Source: Gemmatirosa kalamazoonensis | Lineage (GTDB): Bacteria > Gemmatimonadota > Gemmatimonadetes > Gemmatimonadales > Gemmatimonadaceae | Assembly (NCBI RefSeq): GCF_000522985.1 | Contig: NZ_CP007128.1 | Coordinates: forward strand, 2,030,220-2,094,219 | DNA length: 64,000 nucleotides | Reading direction: 5' to 3' | In this document: piece by piece, positions 40,945-49,142 of the stretch | How positions within the stretch are numbered: position 1 is the stretch's first letter | How the letters are laid out: each line of letters starts with the position of its first letter | Position numbers and translations under genes: made by a program | Notes under the pieces: generated by a model | Seen by the model: only the letters and a program-made list of their open reading frames with translations | Database searches by the model: none | What the model was told of the DNA's origin: nothing

Positions 40945-41925
40945 ATGCCGCGCCACCTCGTCGCCGCGCTCGTCGTCGCGTCGCTCGCCGCCTGTCGGGC
41001 AGGCGAGCCCGGCGACGCGCCCGCGGCGAAGGGCGGCGCCGACCGGCCGGCCGCGACCGAGGTGCGGGCGGCGTCGTTCGATCCGGCGGCGTGGCGCGCC
41101 CCCGCCGACTCCGAGATCCCGACCGACTCGCTCGGCGCGTCGATCCGGCGCGGGCTCGCGCTGCTGCAGCACACGCCGGACAGCCTGCCGCACTACGCGC
41201 CGGGACGCATCGCGTGCCGCAACTGTCACCTGGACGGCGGACGGAACGTCGACGCGGCACCGCTCGCCGGCTCGCACGCGCGCTTCCCGAAGTACATGGA
41301 GCGCACCGGGGCGACGATCACGCTCGCCGACCGCGTGAACTACTGCTTCACGCGGTCGCTCGCCGGGCGGCGGCTGCCGGTGGAGAGCCGCGAGATGAGC
41401 GACATCCTCGCGTACCTCGCGTTCATCTCGCGCGGCGTGCCGGTCGGCGCGAAGCTGCCCGGCGCCGGCGGCCTGGTGGCGATGAAGGACACGCTCGTCG
41501 GCGACACGCTGCGCGGCGCGTCCGTCTTCCGCGGCAAGTGCGCCGCGTGCCACGGCGCCGACGGGGCGGGCAACCCCGCGATCCCGCCCGGCGTGCCGGC
41601 GCTGTGGGGCGCCAAGTCGTACAGCGTCGGGGCGTCGATGGCGCGCGAGGAGCGCGCGGCGACGTTCATCTGGCACAACATGCCGTTCGGCGCGGGCAAG
41701 ACGCTCACGCCCCAGGAAGCGTTCGACGTGGCGGCGTACGTGAACGCGCACGCGCGCCCCGACTCGCCGGGGAAGGAGCTCGACTGGCCCGCCGGCGGCG
41801 CGCCTAACGACGTGCCGTACGACACGAAGTCGGGCCACAAGGCCCACCGTCCCCCGCCCGTCCTGCCGCGCACGAACGCCGACGGCGCCATCGTGCCCCG
41901 TCCGCCGCGCGCGGCGACGCTCTGA
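40945..41925 (+). CDS. Dihaem cytochrome c, thiosulfate dehydrogenase (TsdA)-like
   Basis: 326-aa lipoprotein (ASLAAC, Cys near 16) with two cytochrome c domains: CRNCH at 91-95 and CAACH at 199-203. Between them RFPKYMERTGATITLADRVNYCFTRSL and LPVESREMSDILAYLAFISRGVP (shown in parts) match TsdA-type enzymes that join two thiosulfates to tetrathionate; the Cys in NYCF is at the position where related proteins carry theirs. A Pro-rich tail follows the second haem. It is followed after 21 bp by soxC, so the three genes form a periplasmic sulfur-oxidation unit. Confidence 0.82.
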   Translation: MPRHLVAALVVASLAACRAGEPGDAPAAKGGADRPAATEVRAASFDPAAWRAPADSEIPTDSLGASIRRGLALLQHTPDSLPHYAPGRIACRNCHLDGGRNVDAAPLAGSHARFPKYMERTGATITLADRVNYCFTRSLAGRRLPVESREMSDILAYLAFISRGVPVGAKLPGAGGLVAMKDTLVGDTLRGASVFRGKCAACHGADGAGNPAIPPGVPALWGAKSYSVGASMAREERAATFIWHNMPFGAGKTLTPQEAFDVAAYVNAHARPDSPGKELDWPAGGAPNDVPYDTKSGHKAHRPPPVLPRTNADGAIVPRPPRAATL

Positions 41926-41946
41926 CCCCCCTCCGCACAGTCTCCG

Positions 41947-43293
41947 ATGCCTGACCAGGACGGATCCCCTCCGCCCCTCTCCCGACGCGCGCTCCTCGGC
42001 GGCGCCGCCGCCGCCGCCGGCGGCGCGGTGCTCGGCGCATGGACGCAGCCGCCTAACGCGCCTAACGCAGCCACCGCGCAGCCCAACGCGAAGGCCGGCG
42101 CGGTGTCGGAGGCGGCGCGCGCCGCGCAGCCGAGCGAGCCGGCGCCGAACGCCGGGCCGCCCGGACCGCCGCAGGCGCCGCCCGATCCCACGAAGGTGCC
42201 CGGCCCGCCGTCGGAGGCGCTGGGACCGCGCTCGCCGTTCGAGACGCCCGCGCTCGCGCCGACCGGCGTGACGACCGGCGCGGCGAACACGCCGCTGCAG
42301 GCGCTCGCCGGCACCATCACGCCGTCGGACCTCCACTTCCAGCGCCACCACGCCGGCGTCGCCATCATCGACCCGGCGCGATGGGAGCTGCTCGTGCACG
42401 GCCTCGTCGACCGCCCGACCATGTTCACGCTCGCGGACCTCAAGCGCCTGCCGAGCGTGACGCGCACCTGCTTCGTGGAGTGCTCGGGGAACGGCCGCGC
42501 CGCGTACCGCACGCCGAAGCGCGAGATGACGCCGCAGGACGTCGACGGCATGTCGAGCAACAGCGAGTGGACGGGCGTCCCGGCGTCGGTGCTGCTGCGC
42601 GAGGTGGGCGTGCAGCGCGGGGCGTCGTGGGTGCTCGCCGAGGGCGGCGACGCGTCCATGCTCACGCGCTCGGTGCCGATGGCGAAGCTGCTCGACGACG
42701 CGATCGTCGCCTACGCGCAGAACGGCGAAGCGCTGCGCGCGGCGAACGGCTACCCGGTGCGGCTCCTGCTCCCGGGGTTCGAGGGCAACATGTGCATCAA
42801 GTGGCTGCGGCGCCTCGAGGTGAAGACGGTGCCGAGCATGACGCGCAACGAGACCGCGAAGTACACCGACCCGCTGCCTAACGGCACGTCGCGGCAGTTC
42901 AGCTTCGAGATGGACGCGAAGTCGATCATCACGTCGCCGGCGTATCCCGAGCGGCTCGCGGGCCCCGGCTGGTGGCAGATCACGGGGCTCGCCTGGTCGG
43001 GGCGCGGACGCATCACGCGGGTCGAGGTGAGCACCGACGGCGGCCGCTCGTGGGCCGCCGCCGAGCTGCAGGGGCCCGTGCTGCCGAAGGCGTACACGCG
43101 CTTCAGCCACATGTGGCGATGGGACGGGCGCGCCACGCGCCTCATGAGCCGCGCCGTCGACGAGACGGGCTACACGCAGCCCACGCTCGCCGAGTTCCGG
43201 CGCGTGCGCGGGCCCGGCACCGACTACCACTACAACCACATCCGGGCGTGGGACGTGACGGCCGACGGACACGTGTTCTACGGGGTGAGCTGA
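41947..43293 (+). CDS. soxC: Sulfite dehydrogenase molybdopterin subunit (SoxC-like)
   Basis: 448-aa molybdenum enzyme of the sulfite oxidase family. Tat signal SRRALLGG near residue 12, then a Pro/Ala/Asn-rich spacer to about residue 115 (with PNAPNAATAQPNA encoded by repeated GCCTAAC words). Moco domain from about 120 with the molybdenum-ligand Cys179 in CFVECSGNGR, GVPASVLLREVGV, and FEGNMCIKWLRRLEV. The C-terminal dimerisation domain has GPGWWQITGLAWSGRGRI and SHMWRWDG. The stop shares a base with soxD (TGATG). It oxidises sulfur at the sulfane or sulfite level and passes electrons to SoxD. Confidence 0.9.
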   Translation: MPDQDGSPPPLSRRALLGGAAAAAGGAVLGAWTQPPNAPNAATAQPNAKAGAVSEAARAAQPSEPAPNAGPPGPPQAPPDPTKVPGPPSEALGPRSPFETPALAPTGVTTGAANTPLQALAGTITPSDLHFQRHHAGVAIIDPARWELLVHGLVDRPTMFTLADLKRLPSVTRTCFVECSGNGRAAYRTPKREMTPQDVDGMSSNSEWTGVPASVLLREVGVQRGASWVLAEGGDASMLTRSVPMAKLLDDAIVAYAQNGEALRAANGYPVRLLLPGFEGNMCIKWLRRLEVKTVPSMTRNETAKYTDPLPNGTSRQFSFEMDAKSIITSPAYPERLAGPGWWQITGLAWSGRGRITRVEVSTDGGRSWAAAELQGPVLPKAYTRFSHMWRWDGRATRLMSRAVDETGYTQPTLAEFRRVRGPGTDYHYNHIRAWDVTADGHVFYGVS

Positions 43294-43880
43294 TGCGCGC
43301 CCGCATCGTTAGGCACCTCGCCGCGCTCGCGGCGGTCGCACCGGTGGCGTGCGCGCGCGACGCCTCGCCCGCGGCCGAGCGCTACGGCGTGGGACGCGCG
43401 GCGACGGCGCAGGAAGTCGCCGCGTGGGACATCGACGTCGACACCACGGGCCACGGGCTGCCCGCGGGGCGCGGCACCGCGGCCGAGGGCGCGCAGGTGT
43501 ACGCGGCGAAGTGCGCGAGCTGCCACGGCGCGAAGGGCGAGGGGCAGGGCGCCTTCCCGAAGCTCGTGCAGCCGGCGGCGCTCGACCCGGTGACGCGCGA
43601 CTCGTTCCCGTTCGATCGCGACTTCAAGATCGCGAAGACGGTGGGCAACTACTGGCCGTACGCGACGACGCTCTACGACTACGTGCGCCACGCGATGCCG
43701 TACACGCAGCCCGGATCGCTGACCCCCGACGAGACGTACGCCGTGGTCGCGTATCTCCTGGCGGAGAACCACGTGATCCCCGGCGACGCCGTGATGGACG
43801 CGCGCTCGCTGCCCCGCGTGGTGATGCCCGCGCGCCGACACTTCGTCCCCGACGACCGGAAGGGGGCGACGGTGCGCTGA
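43293..43880 (+). CDS. soxD: Cytochrome c subunit of sulfite dehydrogenase (SoxD-like)
   Basis: 195-aa exported cytochrome, signal or lipobox APVACARD at the N-terminus (Cys near 20). YGVGRAATAQEVAAWDIDV is typical of SoxD-like proteins; haem motif CASCH at 74-78; Met ligand candidate in HAMPYTQPGSLTPDE. It is shorter than dihaem SoxD and has a single haem. Overlaps soxC by TGATG, so the two are translated together and should form a SoxCD/SorAB-type complex. Confidence 0.88.
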   Translation: MRARIVRHLAALAAVAPVACARDASPAAERYGVGRAATAQEVAAWDIDVDTTGHGLPAGRGTAAEGAQVYAAKCASCHGAKGEGQGAFPKLVQPAALDPVTRDSFPFDRDFKIAKTVGNYWPYATTLYDYVRHAMPYTQPGSLTPDETYAVVAYLLAENHVIPGDAVMDARSLPRVVMPARRHFVPDDRKGATVR

Positions 43881-43971
43881 CCGACGGCCGCGCGACGCGT
43901 CACCGGCGCGACGCTTGCGCAACGGGCGAGCGGCGTCGTGGTTCGCGGAGCAGTCGTCGGAGGTCGGCGAG

Positions 43972-44700
43972 ATGGCGCGGAACGGTGGTCTGCCCGGCCA
44001 CGTGGAGCGTGCGTCCGGCTCGGTGGTGCGGGTGCTCCGGTCTCCCGCGCTCGGAGCGCGCGCGCGGGCCCTCGTCGTGCCGCGCGCGGCGCCCTCGCCG
44101 CCGCGGCGGCGTCGGCTCGCGCCGTGGCTGTGGGTGCTCGTGACGCCGCTGGTCGTGCTGCTTCCCGCCGCCTCGTCCGACGAGGACGTGCCCTCGGGGC
44201 AGGTAGCCGGGGCCCCGATCGCCGTAGCGTCGGGGGGCGAGGTCGCGCTGGACGCGGTGGCGCTGGACGCGGTGGCGGCGAACCGCTTCGCCGACTGGGA
44301 GGCACGGCAGCGCGACGGCGCGGTCGATGGGCTGGCGCGGCGCGAGTCGGTGGCCGAGGGGATCCGCCTGCTCGCCGCGGCGCTCGAGGAGGCGACCGCG
44401 GGGCGGGGCGAGCGGTTGCGGGAGACGCTCGATCTCATGCGGTGGCACGGCGAGCAGCTCCTCGTCCCGGCCGGCGACGCCGCGACGGCCGACTACGCCG
44501 ATGCCGGGCACGCGCACGCCGCGTTTGCCCACGCCGCGCGCCTGCTCGCCGCGGTTCCCGACGGGCCCGGAGGCGTCGCGGGGGAGCTCGGTCGGTCGGC
44601 GGACGCGGTCGGGCCGCTGCCCCTCGGTCAGCAGGCCGGCGCCGTGCGCGCGTTCTTCCACCGCGCGGCGACGGTGCTCGCGGCATCGCAGGCGCCGTGA
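43972..44700 (+). CDS. Hypothetical single-pass membrane protein
   Basis: 242 aa, family not recognised. A basic N-terminal part (about 1-50) leads to one membrane helix (LAPWLWVLVTPLVVLLPAA), then an Ala-rich, mostly helical domain with a short tandem duplication VALDAVALDAVA and several His (LMRWHGEQLL, DAGHAHAAFAHAA). ATG 43972 has GGAGG eight bases upstream, which is why the longer TTG start at 43915 is not used. It follows soxD by 91 bp in the same direction; a link to sulfur oxidation is possible but unsupported. Confidence 0.6.
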   Translation: MARNGGLPGHVERASGSVVRVLRSPALGARARALVVPRAAPSPPRRRRLAPWLWVLVTPLVVLLPAASSDEDVPSGQVAGAPIAVASGGEVALDAVALDAVAANRFADWEARQRDGAVDGLARRESVAEGIRLLAAALEEATAGRGERLRETLDLMRWHGEQLLVPAGDAATADYADAGHAHAAFAHAARLLAAVPDGPGGVAGELGRSADAVGPLPLGQQAGAVRAFFHRAATVLAASQAP

Positions 44701-44839
44701 CGCGACCGCCGGGATAGCGAGCGCGAGGGTGTACGGCGATTTCTGCCGTACGTGCACGGAACGGATGTCACGATCGCGTAATGGCCCATCTTGGAGCGTT
44801 CCACGATTCAGACGTTCTGCGTTTCGGGCACACGGAAGA

Positions 44840-44868
44840 TTGACGGACCCGGTGCGGCGGCGTACATT
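44840..44868 (+). promoter_or_regulatory. Sigma-70-like promoter for ROK gene
   Basis: TTGACG (44840-44845), exactly 17 bases, then TACATT (44863-44868), four or more matches in each box. Transcription would start near 44875, leaving a leader of about 300 nt before the ROK start. Confidence 0.65.
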
Positions 44869-44917
44869 CGCGAAGCAGCCGGCATTCGGTCCGCCGCGTC
44901 ACCACGGCTCCCCGACC

Positions 44918-45013
44918 ATGCTCCGCACCCGTCGCTTCGTAAATCAGCCGCTTCCGACCCGTGCCTCCCTTCTCGGAGTCGCGCGTGACCGGACGCGGAT
45001 GCGAATGCGCTGA
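44918..45013 (+). CDS. Possible 31-aa leader peptide
   Basis: Small frame ATG-TGA in the ROK leader, basic product (MLRTRRFVNQ..., ending RTRMRMR). No clear ribosome site. It stands just before a strong hairpin, the usual arrangement for attenuation, but coding is unproven. Confidence 0.3.
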   Translation: MLRTRRFVNQPLPTRASLLGVARDRTRMRMR

Positions 45014-45035
45014 GTGAGACACCGCTCTGCAATCG

Positions 45036-45065
45036 CGCCCCCGCTCCGGTCCGGATGCGGGGGCG
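45036..45065 (+). terminator. GC hairpin, terminator or attenuator
   Basis: CGCCCCCGC, 12-base loop, GCGGGGGCG: perfect nine-base stem, followed by a TCGTCGTCGTG-like stretch with no real T-run. It lies between the candidate leader peptide and the ROK gene. Confidence 0.5.
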
Positions 45066-45175
45066 TCGTCGTGTGGGGTGTCGGAGGTTCGGGGGGCTCG
45101 CGCAGGAGGGAGGAAACGCTGATGGGGAGTTCCGAGAGTCCGAGGCACGTCCGCCGTGAGACGGAGGAGCGCTGA

Positions 45176-46453
45176 ATGCGGAAGATCAACACTCGCAACT
45201 TCCACCGGGCCAGCCGCTCGACCTCGCGCGAGGTCAACCGCCAGATCGTGCTGAACCTGATCCGCGAGCAGCAGCCGATCTCGCGGGCGGATCTCGCGCG
45301 GCGCATGGAGGTCGCGCGTTCCGCGCTGACGCTCATCGTACGCGAGCTCGTCGCGTCGGGCTCGATCTACGAGAGCGTGGACGACTCGGGCACGCACGGG
45401 CTCGGGCGACGCCCGACGCTCCTGCGCGTGCGCACGAACGCGCAGCTCGCCATCGCGGTCGACGTCCGCTCGACGGACACGACGATCGCGCTCGCCGACT
45501 TCTCCGGGCAGGTGCTCGCGCGCGACACGTTCGCGACGCCCGACACCCCCGAGGCGCTCATCGACGAGCTGGCCGAGCGCATCCCGGTGCTGCACCCGCC
45601 GCCGGCCGGCGGCCTCGGCGCCGGCCACGGCGAGCGGCGCGGCGTGGCGATCGTCGTGCCGGGGATGGTCGACGGACGCACCGGCCGCGTGCTGTACGCG
45701 CCGCGGCTGCGCTGGCGTGACGTGGATCTCTGCGCGCCGCTCTCCCGACGGCTCGGATTGCCGGTGTACCTCGAGAACGCCCCGATCGCGTGCGCGCTGG
45801 CGCGACTCTGGCTCGCACCGGAGGAGACGGCAGCCGTGCGCAACTTCGCGTATGTCAGCATCTCCGAGGGGGTCGGCGTGGGGCTCGTGGCGAACGGGGA
45901 GGCATTGCGGGGCGAGGCGCACACCGCCGGCGAGTTCGGTCACGTGCTGCTCGATCCACACGGCCCGACGTGCGTGTGCGGCAAGCGCGGGTGCTGGGAG
46001 TCGTTCACGTGCAACGCGATGACGGTGGAGCGGTACGTGGAGCGCGTGATGCACCGACGGGCCCGCCGCGCCGCCGGCGAGCGGTGGAGCGACGCGACGC
46101 TGAGCGCCGATGCGTACGCCCGCCCCACGACGGTCGAGGAGATCGTCGGGCGCGCGGGGCGTGGGGAGGAGGAGGCGATCTGGGCGCTGGCCGAGACCGG
46201 CTGGTACATCGGGCGCGGGCTCGCGTCCGTCGTGAGCGCGTTCAACCCGGGGCGCATCTACGTCGGCGGCGAGATCACGGCGGGCTGGGCCTTCATCGAG
46301 GGCCCGCTGCGCCAGGCGCTGACCGAGGGGACGCTCACCGAGGCGGCGCGCCTCACGCCGGTCCTGCCGGACCGCCGCCCGGCCGAATACCGACTGTTGG
46401 GCGCGGTCGCCCTGGTCGCGGCGCCGACGTTCGCCGCACCGCCCGTCGCCTGA
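45176..46453 (+). CDS. ROK-family transcriptional regulator (NagC/XylR-like)
   Basis: 425-aa repressor/sugar sensor. Winged HTH about 15-80 (RQIVLNLIREQQPISRADLARRM, VARSALTLIVRELVASGSI, GLGRRPTLLRV), then the ROK sugar-kinase-like domain: GVAIVVPGMVDGRTGRV, EGVGVGLVANGE, AGEFGHVLLDPHGP and the zinc motif C266-V-C-G-K-R-G-C273. Strong ribosome site GGAGGAG before ATG 45176. Regulated carbohydrate genes are not adjacent, apart from the DUF6209-like gene 26 bp downstream. Confidence 0.93.
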   Translation: MRKINTRNFHRASRSTSREVNRQIVLNLIREQQPISRADLARRMEVARSALTLIVRELVASGSIYESVDDSGTHGLGRRPTLLRVRTNAQLAIAVDVRSTDTTIALADFSGQVLARDTFATPDTPEALIDELAERIPVLHPPPAGGLGAGHGERRGVAIVVPGMVDGRTGRVLYAPRLRWRDVDLCAPLSRRLGLPVYLENAPIACALARLWLAPEETAAVRNFAYVSISEGVGVGLVANGEALRGEAHTAGEFGHVLLDPHGPTCVCGKRGCWESFTCNAMTVERYVERVMHRRARRAAGERWSDATLSADAYARPTTVEEIVGRAGRGEEEAIWALAETGWYIGRGLASVVSAFNPGRIYVGGEITAGWAFIEGPLRQALTEGTLTEAARLTPVLPDRRPAEYRLLGAVALVAAPTFAAPPVA

Positions 46454-46479
46454 GCTCGAGCCTCATTCCCGGAGTAGAG

Positions 46480-47313
46480 ATGTCCGCACGAAATCCGACC
46501 GTCCCCGACGCCGCCGTGCTCGCGTTCCTCGACGGATGGCGCGAGCTGCAGCACGGCGACATCACCGCGGGCGGCTCCCTCGTCGTGCGCTACGAGCCGT
46601 CGCGCTTCCGGGCGTCGGCGAAGGAGATCGTCGGCTACGCGCGCTTCCTTCCCGGTGGCCAGATCCGGCACGCGACACTGCGCGAGCGGCGGGCGCCGCG
46701 CACCACGGCGGTCGCCGCCGAGATCGCGGTGCCGCCGGAGACGGATCAGGTGGAGCTGTGGTTCCAGTGCGTCGACGCGGACGGCGAGACGGTCTGGGAC
46801 AGTCGGTTCGGCGAGAACTACCGCTTCGAGGTCGTGCGTCCGCGGCCGCGTCCGACGGACTCGCTGCACGCGCGCGCCGGCGCGACGGTCGACGCGGCGC
46901 TCATCACGGTGGCCGAGGACGCGGCGGTGAAGGAGAACGCGTTCGAGAGCCGTCCCGGCTACCCGTCGAACTCGACGAGCCTGCAGACGAGCCTCCACGT
47001 CGCGGCGCGCGTGCGTCGTCCGGTGGACCCGGACGGCGTGTGGGTGGACGTGCACTTCTTCGACGCCCAGGCGACGCTGATCCACGGCGACACGCTGCCG
47101 CTGCGCCGCGCCGGCCCGTCGGACGCGGATCACGACCTCTTCGTGCTCGACGGGGTGCTCTACCAGGGCTCCGTCGCCACGCCCGGCTCGGTGACGCCGC
47201 GCCCCGACGTGCGCAGCGTGCAGTATCGGCTCTACTGCCAGGTCGGCGACCGCATCGTCACCGACGGCGTGCTGCATCGGTGCTTCCTGGCGACCGACGC
47301 AGTCAGCGGCTGA
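46480..47313 (+). CDS. DUF6209-like beta-sandwich protein
   Basis: 277-aa cytoplasmic protein without signal peptide. Two beta-rich parts: VRYEPSRFRASAKEIVGYARFL with VELWFQCVDADGETVWDSRFGENYRFEV, then a second domain with LHVAARVRRPVDPDGVWVDVHFFDAQ and YRLYCQVGDRIVTDGVLHRCFL. WDSRFGENYRF recalls DUF6209 (from memory). ATG 46480 after GGAGTAGAG, 26 bp behind the ROK gene, so cotranscribed. Function unknown; perhaps a carbohydrate- or ligand-binding partner. Confidence 0.6.
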   Translation: MSARNPTVPDAAVLAFLDGWRELQHGDITAGGSLVVRYEPSRFRASAKEIVGYARFLPGGQIRHATLRERRAPRTTAVAAEIAVPPETDQVELWFQCVDADGETVWDSRFGENYRFEVVRPRPRPTDSLHARAGATVDAALITVAEDAAVKENAFESRPGYPSNSTSLQTSLHVAARVRRPVDPDGVWVDVHFFDAQATLIHGDTLPLRRAGPSDADHDLFVLDGVLYQGSVATPGSVTPRPDVRSVQYRLYCQVGDRIVTDGVLHRCFLATDAVSG

Positions 47314-47318
47314 TCGGA

Positions 47319-47595
47319 TCTCACGCGGAGGTCGGCGAGGACTGCGGCTCGGCCGCTTCGAATTGAACCGCAGAGGACGCGGAGGGCCGCAGAGGACTGC
47401 CTCTTCCTGCCTTTCTTGATATTGAACCACAGAGGACACGGAGGACACAGAGGAAACCAACAATCGAAGTGGTTCTCCTCCGTGTCCTCCGTGTCCTCTG
47501 TGGTTCAAATCAAGAGGGCAGTCCTCTGCGGCCCTCTGCGTCCTCTGCGGTTCATTCACACAGCCAAGGCAGTTCTCCGCGTGCTCCGCGTGAGA
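47319..47595. repeat. Three-layer nested palindrome, copy 2
   Basis: Layer A TCTCACGCGGAG, layer B GAACCGCAGAGGACGCGGAG, layer C GAACCACAGAGGACACGGAG, apex with AACCA...TGGTT, then C', B' and A' (CTCCGCGTGAGA). The spacer between B' and A' (TTCACACAGCCAAGGCAGTT) is shared with copy 1. It ends three bases before the stop of the convergent ligase gene and begins six bases after the other stop. Confidence 0.93.
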
Positions 47596-47597
47596 CA

Positions 47598-49142
47598 CTA
47601 CCGCAACATCGCCCGCACCGCCGCGTAGTCGATCTTCGCGTTGTGCCGACGGTCGGTCGGCATGGTGTCGACGCTCGCGACGTCGTCGAGGTGGGCCCAG
47701 GAGAGGGCGCCCAACAGCGTCGGCACGTCGACGTCGGCGCCACGCTCGACGACGAGGACGCGGCGACCGTGGTGCGCGACGACGGCGACGCGGCGCGGGC
47801 CGAGCATCGCGCGGGCGGCCGCTTCGGCGGCGAACGGGTACAGCGTGCCGCGCGCGTCGACGATCGCGGCGGCCGCGCGGCCGAGGAGCCACAGGCGTCC
47901 GCGCTCGTCGAGATAGCCGGCGTCGCCGGTGCGATGCCACACGACGTCGTCGACGCGCACCTTCGTCTCGGCGTCGCCGATGCCGCGCAGGTAGCCGCGC
48001 ACGACGTGCGCGCCGGCGACGACGATCTCGCCCGGCTCGCCGGGCGCGCACCGCAGCGCCTCCAGCTCCGCGGCGCCTAACGGTCCGAGCGGCGCGTCCG
48101 GACGCGCGTGTATGATGCGCAGCGACACGCACGCGTCGGGCGTCCCGGCGAGCAGCCCGCGGCCGGCGCGCGTCGCCGCGTGATCGTCGGGCGACAGCTC
48201 GTCGTCGCGCACGTGGGCGATCGGCTCGGCCTCCGTGGAGCCGTACACGGCGACGATCCGCGCGTCGCGGGCGGCGCGCTTCACGCGCGCCACGAGGTCC
48301 GGAAACACCGGCCCACCGCCGGTGACGACCGACGCCAACCGAGCGAGCGCCCCGTCGGTGGACGCGTCGACGAGACGCTCGAGGAACGCGGGCGACGCGG
48401 TCACGCGGCCCACGTCGTGCTCGGCGAGCTGCGCGAGCACCGGTGCCGGGTCGATCGCGCCGGGACGTCGCAGGTCGGCGTCGGGGAGCACGGTCGTGGC
48501 GCCGGCCGCGAGGTTCACGAGCACCACGATCGGCAGGCTCACGAGCTCGCGCTCCCCCGCGCGCGCGGCGAGCGGCCGCAGCGCGTCGAGCTGCGCGCGC
48601 AGGATGCCGTGCGTGCGCACCGCGGCCTTCGGCGTGCCGGTGCTGCCGCTCGTGAACGTGAGCAGCGCGGGCGCGTCGGCGTCGCACGGATGCAGCGGCG
48701 CGTCGGCGCCGCCTAACGGGAGGCGTGCGGCGCTTGGCACCCACCCCCGCGTGACGAGCTTCACGGGAATGCGCCGTATCGCGCGGCTGACGAGCCGCAG
48801 CAGGTGCGCCTTGCGGCTCGCGACGAGCGCGGCGGGCGGCCACATCGCGCACGCCGCGTCGAGCACCCCGCGGCCGGCCGACGGCTCGACGAACATCGCC
48901 ACCGCGCCGACGCGGAAGACCGCAGCGAGCGCCGCGTACAGCTCCACGCTCGGCGGCGCGAAGAACAGCACCGCGTCGCCGGCGCGCACGCCGCGCGCGA
49001 CGAGCAGCGCCGCCGTCGCGCGCGCCGCGGCGTCGAGCGCGGCGAACGTCGTCGCGCGCGTGCGCCCGCCTACGCGTTCGACGAGCGCCGGCGCGTCGGG
49101 GCGCTCGGCCACCGGTCCGGCGAGCAGCTCGGCGACGTTCAC
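47598..49142 (-). CDS. AMP-forming acyl-CoA synthetase/ligase
   Basis: 514-aa ANL-superfamily enzyme activating a carboxylic (probably fatty) acid via acyl-AMP. Motifs: phosphate loop LTFTSGSTGTPKAAVRTHG, A5-type VYGSTEAEPI, A7 HRTGDAGYLDERGRLWLLGR, and the catalytic Lys in RRHNAKIDY near the C-terminus, similar to OleC-type ligases. GTG 49142 overlaps the acyltransferase stop (GTGA). Last gene of the lipid operon; it could supply the acyl donor for that pathway. Confidence 0.9.
   Translation of the reverse strand: MNVAELLAGPVAERPDAPALVERVGGRTRATTFAALDAAARATAALLVARGVRAGDAVLFFAPPSVELYAALAAVFRVGAVAMFVEPSAGRGVLDAACAMWPPAALVASRKAHLLRLVSRAIRRIPVKLVTRGWVPSAARLPLGGADAPLHPCDADAPALLTFTSGSTGTPKAAVRTHGILRAQLDALRPLAARAGERELVSLPIVVLVNLAAGATTVLPDADLRRPGAIDPAPVLAQLAEHDVGRVTASPAFLERLVDASTDGALARLASVVTGGGPVFPDLVARVKRAARDARIVAVYGSTEAEPIAHVRDDELSPDDHAATRAGRGLLAGTPDACVSLRIIHARPDAPLGPLGAAELEALRCAPGEPGEIVVAGAHVVRGYLRGIGDAETKVRVDDVVWHRTGDAGYLDERGRLWLLGRAAAAIVDARGTLYPFAAEAAARAMLGPRRVAVVAHHGRRVLVVERGADVDVPTLLGALSWAHLDDVASVDTMPTDRRHNAKIDYAAVRAMLR

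Larger units (their letters stand above)
44701..45175. other. 475-bp leader region before ROK gene
   Basis: No conserved gene. It contains a good sigma-70-type promoter (44840-44868), a possible 31-codon leader ORF (44918-45013) and a strong GC hairpin (45036-45065), annotated separately. Confidence 0.6.

Noticed and set aside
39911-47595. Origin of replication or dif site at the nested palindromes
   Set aside because: No DnaA boxes, no dnaA/parAB neighbours and two similar copies 7 kb apart.
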